Source: Arthrobacter_B citreus
GTDB taxonomy: Bacteria > Actinomycetota > Actinomycetes > Actinomycetales > Micrococcaceae
Assembly (NCBI RefSeq): GCF_042429235.1
Contig: NZ_JBHMBA010000006.1
Length of the DNA stretch: 64,000 nucleotides
Reading direction: 5' to 3' (one strand)
Shown here in pieces: positions 8,496 to 16,077 of this stretch. Position numbers and translations under genes: made by a program. The notes beneath the pieces were generated by a model, which saw nothing but the letters and a program-made list of their open reading frames with translations, searched no databases and was not told where the DNA came from. Position 1 is the stretch's first letter; each line of letters starts with the position of its first letter.

Positions 8496-9053
8496 TCAAT
8501 TACCTCCGGTTGCAGCGGTCAGGATGGCCAGCAGCGGGATGACCTGGGCCGGCGGAATCCGGTAACGGGAGCGGGCGTGCGGAGAGAGCCAGCCCGCGGC
8601 GGTCAATTGGTGGACGTGGTGGTAAATCTGGCCGGAGGTTCCGGAGCCCAGTTCCTCCACCAGTCCGGCGACGGTCTCGGTTCCGCCTAGCACCGCGCGC
8701 AGGATCGTCAGCCGAACCGGATGGCCCAGTGATGCCAGCGAGTCAGCGAATTGGGTCCAGTCAACGTCGAGCAGGTGCTCTGTTTCCAGGCCGTACTGGT
8801 ACTCGTAGCGGGCGCCGGCCGCGGTTTCCGCGGTGCCGGCAAAGAGGACGGCGCCCGGTCCGGGATACCGGCTGCGCACGCCGTTGAGGGCCCAGAACAC
8901 GTCCGCGGCGTCGGTTGCCGGCGCCGGTTGCCGTTCCCCGGCCTGCTGCTCGAGGGCCTGTTGTTCGAGGGCCTGTTGTCCGAGCGCCTGTTGTTCGAGG
9001 GCAGCGACTCGCTCTTCGAGTGCCTGCAGCCGGTCCTCACGTTCTGACGTCAT
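8496..9053 (-). CDS. ArsR-like winged-helix regulator with N-terminal Gln/Leu pentapeptide repeat
   Basis: A 185-residue protein. Residues about 104-160 form an ArsR-type winged helix (SLASLGHPVRLTILRAVLGG, then the recognition region SGQIYHHVHQL). Residues 20-39 are four copies of (E/G)QQA(L/G), encoded by four 15-bp tandem repeats. They follow a short predicted coiled coil (residues 1-20), so an extended helical oligomerisation arm is likely. The ORF ends one nt before the serine hydrolase start, so it heads a three-gene operon. Two inverted repeats at 9061-9100, next to its start, suggest autoregulation. No metal-binding Cys is present, so another ligand is expected. Confidence 0.82.
   Translation of the reverse strand: MTSEREDRLQALEERVAALEQQALGQQALEQQALEQQAGERQPAPATDAADVFWALNGVRSRYPGPGAVLFAGTAETAAGARYEYQYGLETEHLLDVDWTQFADSLASLGHPVRLTILRAVLGGTETVAGLVEELGSGTSGQIYHHVHQLTAAGWLSPHARSRYRIPPAQVIPLLAILTAATGGN
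8943..9002. repeat. Four tandem 15-bp repeats inside the ArsR-like gene
   Basis: Four consecutive near-identical 15-mers of the type CTGTTGTTCGAGGGC lie at 8943, 8958, 8973 and 8988. They encode the QQAL-type pentapeptides. In-frame copy changes by slippage would lengthen or shorten the coiled arm without breaking the gene. Confidence 0.85.
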
Positions 9054-9060
9054 GCCTAAG

Positions 9061-9117
9061 AATTACGTAATTCCTGATCGATTACAAGGATTTCGTAATC
9101 TGTTTCTTCCTGAAACA
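9061..9117. promoter_or_regulatory. Cluster of inverted repeats, candidate operator of the ArsR-like regulator
   Basis: Three dyads lie just upstream of the regulator start: the perfect palindrome AATTACGTAATT (9061-9072), GATTAC-N9-GTAATC (9080-9085 and 9095-9100), and TGTTTC-N5-GAAACA (9101-9106 and 9112-9117). The first two share the TTAC/GTAA half-site. The block is AT-rich in a GC-rich context. Binding by the adjacent regulator is inferred. Confidence 0.55.
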
Positions 9118-9159
9118 GCAGAAAGTGCTCTCCTCGGGCCTGAGAAGAGCACTTTCTGC
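9118..9159. terminator. Hairpin terminator downstream of xylB
   Basis: 14-bp arms GCAGAAAGTGCTCT and AGAGCACTTTCTGC, with three more paired bases beyond one mismatch and a 6-nt loop. It lies about 60 nt beyond the xylB stop on the minus strand. It resembles the hairpin at 1632-1671. Confidence 0.75.
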
Positions 9160-9221
9160 GTTTGTGAAGCTGGCGGGTATGCGGTGGTCCGGGCGGACAG
9201 GGGCGGGGATTTCGGGGAAGC

Positions 9222-10628
9222 TTAGCGGGCGGTGGCCGCAGCCTTGCGGTAGCGCGCCAGGACTTCCGGGGCCGGCGGAGCTTCCACGACGGAAGTGCCG
9301 GCTGCAGTCCACTGCGGCCAGGTCCCGGACAGGACCGCGGCAGCCTGGCGGGCGGCGCCGTCGGCGACGTACTCCCCCGGTTCCGGCACTGTCACGGGCA
9401 TGCCGAACACGGCCGAGACCGCCTGCTGCAGCGCCTCGGACCGCGCCCCGCCGCCCACCAGGATGATGCGCCGGGCTTCGATGCCCAGATCGGCCAGCGC
9501 CGCGAAGCCGTCCGCCAGGGAACAGGCAATGCTCTCGACGGCCGCGCGGGCCAGGTTCGCCGGAGTGAAGTTCGCCAGCGTAATCCCGTGCAGGGATCCG
9601 GTGGCGTCGGGAAGGTTGGGGGTCCGTTCGCCCTCGAAGTAGGGGACCATGCTCAGGCCGCCGGCACCGTCCGTGGCCTCCAGGGCCAGGCTGGTCAGCG
9701 CCGGAAGGTCAACCGCCAGCAGTTCGGCCGTAGCATCCATGACGCGGGATGCATTCAGGGTTGCGGTCAGCGGCAGGTAGTGGCCGGTGGCATCGGCAAA
9801 CCCGGCCACCAGTCCGCTGGCGTCGGCGGTGGGATCGGCGGTGACGGCGAAAACGGTGCCGGAGGTTCCCACGGAGACGACGACGTCGCCGACCCCCGCG
9901 CCCACGCCCAGTGCAGCGCCGGCGTTGTCTCCGGTCCCCGGTGCAATCAGGGCGCCGTCGGGAGTTCGCTGGTCCGCTTCGAGCGGGCCGAGGACCCGGG
10001 GCAGCAGCGGCACGTGGCCCAGGGTCTGCTCGAGTACGGCGGGCAGGTATTCGCCGGTCCGGGGTGACCAGTAGCCGGTGCCGGAGGCATCGGAGCGGTC
10101 GGTGCGCAGGGCCTCGAGTCCGGCGCGCCCGCTGCCCGGCCCGTACCCGGCCAGACGCCAGCTCAGCCAGTCATGCGGCAGGCAGACGGCGGCCGTGCGG
10201 GCTGCGTTCCCGGGTTCGTTCTCAGCCATCCAGCGCAGTTTTGCCGCGGTAATGGAGGCCACGGGAACGGTGCCGGTTTCCTCGGCCCAGTATCGCGCGC
10301 CGTCGGGTCCGGCGTCGGAGACGAGCTTCTCGGCCGCCGATGCGGAGCGGGTGTCGTTCCACAGCAGCGCCGGACGGATCACGGCGCCGTCCCCGTCCAG
10401 GCAAACCATGCCGTGCTGCTGGCCGGAGACCGCTACGGCCTGCACATCGGCGAGCCCGCCCGCAGCATCCAGCGCCTGCTGCAGGGCCGACCACCAGTTC
10501 TCCGGATCAATCTCGGTGCCCGCCGCATGCCGGGCACTGCCCGAGCGGACCAGGGCACCGGTGGAGGAATCGCGGATAACCACCTTGCAGGATTGGGTGG
10601 AGCTGTCCACTCCGGCGACCAGTGCCAT
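9222..10628 (-). CDS. xylB: Xylulokinase
   Basis: A 468-residue FGGY-family sugar kinase that phosphorylates D-xylulose with ATP to xylulose 5-phosphate, feeding the pentose phosphate pathway. The N-terminal ATP-binding fold is GVDSSTQSCKVV (about 6-17). VAVSGQQHGMV near 75 and LLWNDTRS near 100 are typical xylulokinase substrate-loop motifs. ILVGGGARS near 390 is the C-terminal adenosine-binding Gly-rich motif. GAAAGG lies 8 nt before the ATG. It lies 142 bp downstream of xylA on the same strand, with a hairpin between, so it may be partly transcribed from its own promoter. Confidence 0.95.
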   Translation of the reverse strand: MALVAGVDSSTQSCKVVIRDSSTGALVRSGSARHAAGTEIDPENWWSALQQALDAAGGLADVQAVAVSGQQHGMVCLDGDGAVIRPALLWNDTRSASAAEKLVSDAGPDGARYWAEETGTVPVASITAAKLRWMAENEPGNAARTAAVCLPHDWLSWRLAGYGPGSGRAGLEALRTDRSDASGTGYWSPRTGEYLPAVLEQTLGHVPLLPRVLGPLEADQRTPDGALIAPGTGDNAGAALGVGAGVGDVVVSVGTSGTVFAVTADPTADASGLVAGFADATGHYLPLTATLNASRVMDATAELLAVDLPALTSLALEATDGAGGLSMVPYFEGERTPNLPDATGSLHGITLANFTPANLARAAVESIACSLADGFAALADLGIEARRIILVGGGARSEALQQAVSAVFGMPVTVPEPGEYVADGAARQAAAVLSGTWPQWTAAGTSVVEAPPAPEVLARYRKAAATAR

Positions 10629-10706
10629 GGCGGAACCTTTCGTCGTTGTTGATTGCTGGGCTTCAGCGAGTCAATGAGTTGGTGTGATGCTACCCGGACG
10701 CTCAAA

Positions 10707-10738
10707 CCGCCGGGCCCGTGCGGACACGGACCCGGCGG
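10707..10738. terminator. Hairpin between xylA and xylB
   Basis: Arms CCGCCGGGCCCGTG and CACGGACCCGGCGG pair with one internal C-A mismatch around a CGGA tetraloop. It lies 33 nt past the xylA stop (minus strand). It probably attenuates read-through into xylB or protects the xylA 3' end. Confidence 0.65.
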
Positions 10739-10770
10739 CAGGAGTCGTCGGCAAGAGAGCCTGGCAGGAG

Positions 10771-11958
10771 TTAGCGCGCACCCATCAGGTGCTCAACGGC
10801 CAGCTGGTTCAGCCGGACGAAGCCGAAGTTGCGCTCCCCGGCCTTGTCGGCGTCGTATTCCTCGAAGGACGCAGTGTCGGCGAGGAAATCTGCGGTACTT
10901 TCCCCGGCGTCGAGGGTGGACTGACCTAGTTCAAAGACGCCGGCAAGGGCAAGGGCTTCCTGCACTTCGGTGTCGGCGCGGAAGGCCTGGGCGCGCTCCT
11001 TGAGCAGCAGGTACATGGACATATTGGCCGCAGCGGAGGCCCAGACGCCGTCGTACCCCTCGGTGCGGGAGGGCTTGTAGTCGAAGTGCCGCGGGCCGTC
11101 GTAGGTCGGTCCGCCGTTGGGGAAGCCGTTCTCGATCAGGTCCACCGTGAAGAACGCACTGGTCAGGTCGCCGTGGCCGAACACCAGGTCCTGGTCGTAC
11201 TTGATGGACTTCTGGCCGTTCAGGTCAATGTGGAACAGTTTGCCGGACCACAGCGCCTGGGCGATGCCGTGGGTGAAGTTCAGGCCCGCCATCTGCTCGT
11301 GACCGGTTTCGGGGTTCAGGCCCACAATGTCGCCGTGCTCCAGCTGGTTGATGAACGCCAGGGCATGTCCAATGGTGGGCAGGAAGATGTCGCCGCGGGG
11401 TTCGTTCGGCTTGGGCTCCAGCGCGATGCGCAGGTTGTAGCCCTTTTCCTTGATGTAGCCGGCGGCGGTGTCGATGCCTTCCTTCATGCGGTCAAACGCC
11501 GCGGCAAAGTCCTTGGATCCGTCGTACTCGGAGCCTTCGCGGCCGCCCCACATCACAAAGGTTTCGGCTCCCAGCTCTGCCGCGAGATCCAGGTTGGCCA
11601 GGACCTTGCGCAGCGCGAAGCGGCGGACGGAACGGTCGTTGGAGGTGAAGCCGCCGTCCTTGAAGACCGGGTGGCTGAACAGGTTGGTGGTCACCATGGG
11701 AACCTTCAGCCCGGTTTCCGTCAGGGCCGTCGTGAAGTTCTTCAGGATCTGCTCGCGCTCGGACGCAGTGGCATCGAACGGAATGAGGTCATTGTCGTGG
11801 AACGTGACGCCGTAGGCGCCCAGTTCGGCCAGCTTGTGCAGCCCCTCGACCGGGTCCAGTTCGGAGCGGGTGGGAACGCCGAACGGATCATTTCCAGTCC
11901 AGCCCACCGTCCAAAGTCCAAAGGTAAAACGGTCCGATGGTGATGGCGTCATTGTCAC
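10771..11958 (-). CDS. xylA: Xylose isomerase
   Basis: A 395-residue TIM-barrel enzyme of the short (class I, actinobacterial) type that interconverts D-xylose and D-xylulose. Visible motifs are the catalytic FHDNDL, the metal-site segments MWGGREGSEY and ALEPKPNEPRGD, and FHIDLNG near the last metal ligands. The start is GTG at 11958 because GGAG is six nt upstream; an internal ATG two codons later has no better RBS. A probable ROK-repressor operator lies at 11980-11997, immediately upstream, so induction by xylose through the divergent regulator is expected. Confidence 0.96.
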   Translation of the reverse strand: MTMTPSPSDRFTFGLWTVGWTGNDPFGVPTRSELDPVEGLHKLAELGAYGVTFHDNDLIPFDATASEREQILKNFTTALTETGLKVPMVTTNLFSHPVFKDGGFTSNDRSVRRFALRKVLANLDLAAELGAETFVMWGGREGSEYDGSKDFAAAFDRMKEGIDTAAGYIKEKGYNLRIALEPKPNEPRGDIFLPTIGHALAFINQLEHGDIVGLNPETGHEQMAGLNFTHGIAQALWSGKLFHIDLNGQKSIKYDQDLVFGHGDLTSAFFTVDLIENGFPNGGPTYDGPRHFDYKPSRTEGYDGVWASAAANMSMYLLLKERAQAFRADTEVQEALALAGVFELGQSTLDAGESTADFLADTASFEEYDADKAGERNFGFVRLNQLAVEHLMGAR

Positions 11959-11979
11959 AGTTCACTCCAAGATCCGGTA

Positions 11980-11997
11980 TTAGTTGGATTCAACAAC
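11980..11997. promoter_or_regulatory. Candidate XylR (ROK) operator in the xylA-regulator gap
   Basis: TTAGTTGGATTCAACAAC is an imperfect palindrome (GTTGnATnCAAC core) lying 22 bp upstream of the xylA start and facing the divergent ROK gene. ROK/XylR repressors bind AT-rich TTAGTTTG-type dyads upstream of xyl genes, so this fits in position and form. Confidence 0.55.
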
Positions 11998-12201
11998 ATA
12001 TGGCCCCGCAGCATGACGTGTCAATGGTTTCCGGAAGATCCCCGCCGTTCTTCGCCGTTCAGTGCCGGTTTTTCGATCTTCTCCAACAAAACAGGGCAAC
12101 GTGTCCGGGACCGGGCTACGCTGGAAAACTGTCGGCTCCCCGGCCATCGATCCGCGGCGGGGTTCGGCTCCGTCATCCACTTCAGCAGAAACGGCAGCAA
12201 C

Positions 12202-13395
12202 ATGAGCGCTGGCACCTCTCCGGGCGCGGACATCCGCGGGCAGAACCTTTCCCGGATCCTGACCCTCCTCCACCGCCGGGGACCGCTCTCGCGCGCCGAT
12301 CTGACCCGCATCTGCGGTTACAACCGCTCCACCGTCAGCGCACTTGTCGCCGAGCTGGCCGAGCTGGGCCTGGTGTACGAGACTGATCCGCCCGCCCTCA
12401 AGCGCGTGGGCAGACCCTCTCCCCTGGTGCATGCGAATGAAAAAGTTGCAGCCATTGCCATAAATCCCGACGTCGATGCCGTCACCGTGGGCCTCGTGGG
12501 GCTGGGAGGAAAAGTCCACCGCCGGGTCCGCTACGACGCCTCCACCCCGCCGACGGTTGCGGACACCGTGAACATCAGCCGGGCCGTGGTCGACGGCATG
12601 CAGTCCGAGCTGGCCGGCATGACCCGCATTGCCGGAGTGGGCGCCGCCGTTCCGGGACTCGTTAACAGCCATGACGGCTCAGTTCTGCTGGCACCGCATC
12701 TGCTGTGGTCCGGCGAACCGCTGGCCGACGCACTCTCGGCCGGGCTCGGCCTGCCGGCCCGCGCAGCGAATGACGCCAATCTGGGGTCCCTCGCGGAGAG
12801 CCTTTTCGGAGCTGCGGTCGGCGCGTCCGACGTCATCTACCTCAATGGCAGCGCGAGCGGCATCGGCGGAGGCGCCATGGTGGGCGGAATACCCCTGCGC
12901 GGCTCCGCCGGATACGCGGGCGAGCTGGGACACACCGTGGTCACTCCCGGCGGACTTCCCTGCCACTGCGGCCGGCGCGGGTGCCTGGAAACCGAGGTCA
13001 GCCTCGGGCGCCTGCTGGCCATCCTGAAGCTGGACCATGCGGACCAGGATCAGCTTGAGGCGGCCATGGCCAGGGACAATTCCCCCGAACTCATCACCGA
13101 GACCCACCGCCAGTTGGATTTGCTGGCCATCGCGCTGACCAACTTCGTGAACATCTTCAATCCTGGCACCATCGTGCTCGGCGGGTTCCTGGGGGTGCTG
13201 CACTCGTTTGCTGCCGGCCGGCTTGAAGCTGCCGTCGCCGACGGCGGCATCGGTGGGCTGGGCAGCGAGGTCACCATCTCGCGGGCGGCCCTCGGCGCCG
13301 AACTGCTTCTGGTCGGGGCCGCTGAACTGGCCTTTGCCGGGCTGCTGGCAGATCCGGCCTCCGTGGGCGCCCTGTCGCAGACCGCACTGCGCTGA
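12202..13395 (+). CDS. xylR: ROK family transcriptional repressor, probable xylose regulator
   Basis: A 397-residue protein. The N-terminal winged helix (about residues 15-65) includes GPLSRADLTRICGYNRSTVS. A ROK sugar-kinase-like domain follows, with the GVGAAVPGLV motif and the structural zinc motif CHCGRRGCLETE at about residues 255-266. ROK repressors of this layout bind sugar and release operators. The position divergent from xylA supports control of xylA/xylB. The ATG at 12202 is chosen because the family starts just before the HTH; the open frame to 12013 would add an unlikely Arg/Pro-rich extension. The gene symbol rests on context. Confidence 0.85.
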   Translation: MSAGTSPGADIRGQNLSRILTLLHRRGPLSRADLTRICGYNRSTVSALVAELAELGLVYETDPPALKRVGRPSPLVHANEKVAAIAINPDVDAVTVGLVGLGGKVHRRVRYDASTPPTVADTVNISRAVVDGMQSELAGMTRIAGVGAAVPGLVNSHDGSVLLAPHLLWSGEPLADALSAGLGLPARAANDANLGSLAESLFGAAVGASDVIYLNGSASGIGGGAMVGGIPLRGSAGYAGELGHTVVTPGGLPCHCGRRGCLETEVSLGRLLAILKLDHADQDQLEAAMARDNSPELITETHRQLDLLAIALTNFVNIFNPGTIVLGGFLGVLHSFAAGRLEAAVADGGIGGLGSEVTISRAALGAELLLVGAAELAFAGLLADPASVGALSQTALR

Positions 13396-13405
13396 CCGGC
13401 CACGC

Positions 13406-13942
13406 TCAGGCCCGGCGCCCGGTCCGCGCGAGTACCCGGCGGAGGAGGCCGGCGTCGTCGGGCACCGGAACCGGCGGCGCGAACAATCCGGGACCGTACG
13501 CCTGCTCGCCGAACCCGTCCATGGCGGCGTCCACCGCCTGCAGGTCCTCCTCCGACAGCCCGGCATCGAGCCCCTGTGAGGTGGCCAGATCCCAGCGGTG
13601 CACAATCAGGTCTCCCCCGTAGAACCCGGCGAGCGTTTCACCGATCGTGCTGGGGCCAAAGTAGCCGGGAAACTCCCGGTCCGCGATGCCGGGGTCGGCC
13701 AGCAACTCCACCACCTGGCGTTCATGCTCCCGCCACCGCTTTCCCGGATCGCCGATTTCCCCCTCCGGGCTGGACAGTCCGTGCCGCTCCAGGAAGTCCC
13801 GCTCGGTGGACACCACATGCTCCACCAAGTCTCGGGCCGTCCACCCCTCGCAGGGCGTTGGCGCGTCCCAGTCCGTGGTCTTTGCGGTGATGGCGGTAAA
13901 GGGTTCGGCGTTCTTGCGCCAAAGGTCCAGGGATGTTGTCAT
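13406..13942 (-). CDS. TIGR03086-type DinB/maleylpyruvate-isomerase-like metal-binding protein
   Basis: A 178-residue protein of the mycothiol-dependent-enzyme/DinB superfamily. TPCEGWTARDLVEHVV contains the first conserved metal-ligand His. GDLIVHRWDLA provides the late His-x-x-D pair typical of TIGR03086 proteins. Family members are four-helix bundles, often mycothiol-dependent transferases or detoxification enzymes; the exact reaction is unknown. GGAAAG six nt before the ATG gives a good RBS. It converges on the ROK gene, with only 10 bp between stops, and is divergent from the AraC regulator. Confidence 0.8.
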   Translation of the reverse strand: MTTSLDLWRKNAEPFTAITAKTTDWDAPTPCEGWTARDLVEHVVSTERDFLERHGLSSPEGEIGDPGKRWREHERQVVELLADPGIADREFPGYFGPSTIGETLAGFYGGDLIVHRWDLATSQGLDAGLSEEDLQAVDAAMDGFGEQAYGPGLFAPPVPVPDDAGLLRRVLARTGRRA

Positions 13943-14038
13943 GATCTTTCCTTAGGGTCCGGGATGGGTCTCTTGGTTGCGGGCTGGCCGGCGGTGTGCA
14001 GCTGCGTTTCACGGTAGGCCCGGACCGCGACGGGTGTC

Positions 14039-14926
14039 TTGAACAAATCCGACAGCAGAGGCGGAAACGGGCAGGTGTTTGACGAGACCGGGTTGAGTGA
14101 AATCGGCAGGGCCCATCTCAGCGACCCGTCCGACACCTCCTTCACGGTCCACCGCTACAGTCCCTCACCGGCGTCGGACCCGTGGTTGCGCGTCTTTTGG
14201 ATTCCCGTCTGGAACGTACCGGCCGGTGAAGTCCGCGAACAGCGCATTCTCACCTACCCCACCTGCCTGGTCAGCATCACGGCGGCCTACGCGCGGCTGG
14301 TGGGGCCGGCGACGGCGGCGGCCCGCGTGGAGCTGTCCGGCAGCGGCTGGGCGTTCGGCGTCATGCTCCTGCCCGGCACCGGGCACACCCTGCTCGGCAC
14401 CGACGTCGGAACGCTGACCAACCGCCACGCCGATCTGGCGGGCCTTCGGTTCCTCTCCGATCTGGTTCTTCCCATCCGGGAGCTGATGGCCGCCGCTCCC
14501 GCTGATCCCGCCGCCCATGCCGGCGGCCGCCGGCTGATCGAAGACCGCTTCTCGGAGCTTCCGCACCCCGCCGGGGACGCCGTGCTGGCCAACCGGGTGA
14601 CGGCCCGGGTGGAAACAGACGCGCAGATCACCACGGTGGCGTCCCTCTGCGAAGTTTTCGGTCTGCGGGAGCGGACCCTGCAGCGGTTGTGCACGCGGTA
14701 TCTGGGCGTCAGTCCGCTGTGGCTGATCCGCCGGCGCAGGCTCCAGGAAGCGGGCGAACTGCTCCGGCACGGCTCCGCCCCGCTGGGGGAAGTGGCGTTC
14801 CGGCTTGGTTATGCGGACCAGTCCCATTTCTCCCGTGATTTCCGCCGGGCCACGGGATGGACGCCGGGAGAGTTTACGGCGCTGGCGCACCGCGGGGCAC
14901 CGGCCGGTCCCGGTCCTGAGCTGTGA
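14039..14926 (+). CDS. AraC family transcriptional regulator
   Basis: A 295-residue regulator. The C-terminal double HTH spans about residues 190-285, with GLRERTLQRLCTRYLGVSP and FRLGYADQSHFSRDFRRATG (the canonical second helix). The N-terminal half is a cupin-like DUF6597-type domain. The annotated TTG start has no clear RBS; a GTG at 14075 in frame is an alternative. It is divergent from the DinB-like gene and overlaps the 3' end of the DAO gene by 53 bp tail to tail. Possible targets are the DinB-like gene or the redox operon, which the sequence alone does not decide. Confidence 0.82.
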   Translation: MNKSDSRGGNGQVFDETGLSEIGRAHLSDPSDTSFTVHRYSPSPASDPWLRVFWIPVWNVPAGEVREQRILTYPTCLVSITAAYARLVGPATAAARVELSGSGWAFGVMLLPGTGHTLLGTDVGTLTNRHADLAGLRFLSDLVLPIRELMAAAPADPAAHAGGRRLIEDRFSELPHPAGDAVLANRVTARVETDAQITTVASLCEVFGLRERTLQRLCTRYLGVSPLWLIRRRRLQEAGELLRHGSAPLGEVAFRLGYADQSHFSRDFRRATGWTPGEFTALAHRGAPAGPGPEL

Positions 14927-16073
14927 GCAGACGGTCGGGACGGAACGGTGACAGTACCGGATGCGGGCGCCCGGTAAGGATCTCCCCGGCCAGCAATTCC
15001 CCGGCGATCAGGCCCAGGGTGGCTCCGGAATGGGTGAACGCCACGTAGCAGCCGGACATTTCGGGAACTTCGCCCAGGACGGGGAGTCCGTCACCGGGCA
15101 CCGGCTTGAGTCCGATCCGCCAGCTTTGCGGCATCAGCCGGGGATGTCCGGCCAGCAGCGATGACGCTTCATCCGCCAGGTCCTGCGCCACCTGCGGGTC
15201 CACGCTCCAGCCGCCGTCGCCGTCGGGCGTGATCTGGTCCAGGTACCAGGTGTGGTCCATTGCCAGCCGGGATCCCGGATGCGGCCGGAGGGAAACCCGC
15301 GGAGTGTTCAGCACCGCCTTCAGGCCGTGCGCCTTCGGCTCGGTCACCACCAGCATGGCCAGGTCGGAGCGGTTCCCGAGCTGATAGCCCAGCGCGCCCA
15401 TGACGGCCGGAGTGCCGGCTCCGGCGGCTATCAGGACCACGTCGGCCGGATACAGATCTCCGGCTCCGCTCCGGAGCCCGACGGCGGTCCCGCCTTCGAC
15501 GACGACGTCAGCGTTGCCGGCGCCGGTCACCAGTGTTCCGCCGCGCAACGCGAACTCGTGCAGCAGGTGCCGGATCAGGTGCGGCAGGCTCACCCACCCT
15601 TCGCCGGGATTGAACAGCACCACGGGCGGCAGCGCCGCGGGATCCAGGCCCGGCACCATGGCGGGAACGTCGGCCGCGGCGACCAGCCGCGCGTCGTACG
15701 CCTGATTCCGCTGGGACTCATACCGTTCCGCCGGTCCCTCATCCGCGCCGTCCGCATTCCACGAGACCCCGCCGTCGAAGCGAAGCCAATCGATCCCCGG
15801 GTTTTCCGACAGCAAAGTCCGGTAGCGGTCCATGCCGGCCAGCCGCAGCCGGTGATAGGCCGGCGGATAGTCGCCGCCGGAGTTCAGCCAAGACAGCGAG
15901 CGTCCCGAGGCTCCGCTGGCCGGGTGCCCTTCGGTCACCAGCGTGACGCGGGCGCCGCCGCGCAGCAGCTCCACCGCCGTCGAGACCCCCAGGATTCCGG
16001 CGCCAAGCACTGCCACACTCGGAGCAGACCCGGTCCGCCCAGCCCCGCCGCCCCCGCCTTCGGGCATCACCAC
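14874..16073 (-). CDS. FAD-dependent oxidoreductase of the DAO (D-amino-acid oxidase-like) family
   Basis: A 399-residue flavoprotein. The N-terminal Rossmann dinucleotide motif AVLGAGILGVSTAVELL is at about residues 20-36, and ASGASGRSLSWLNSGG follows as the second FAD-contact region. The C-terminal VAFTHSGATLGLIAGELLAGE is the DAO-family FAD closing motif. These enzymes oxidise amines or amino acids. GTG (16073) starts 4 nt after the stop of the GMC gene, so it is the last gene of a four-gene redox operon. Substrate unknown. Confidence 0.85.
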   Translation of the reverse strand: MVMPEGGGGGAGRTGSAPSVAVLGAGILGVSTAVELLRGGARVTLVTEGHPASGASGRSLSWLNSGGDYPPAYHRLRLAGMDRYRTLLSENPGIDWLRFDGGVSWNADGADEGPAERYESQRNQAYDARLVAAADVPAMVPGLDPAALPPVVLFNPGEGWVSLPHLIRHLLHEFALRGGTLVTGAGNADVVVEGGTAVGLRSGAGDLYPADVVLIAAGAGTPAVMGALGYQLGNRSDLAMLVVTEPKAHGLKAVLNTPRVSLRPHPGSRLAMDHTWYLDQITPDGDGGWSVDPQVAQDLADEASSLLAGHPRLMPQSWRIGLKPVPGDGLPVLGEVPEMSGCYVAFTHSGATLGLIAGELLAGEILTGRPHPVLSPFRPDRLLTAQDRDRPVPRGAPAP

Positions 16074-16077
16074 GCGC

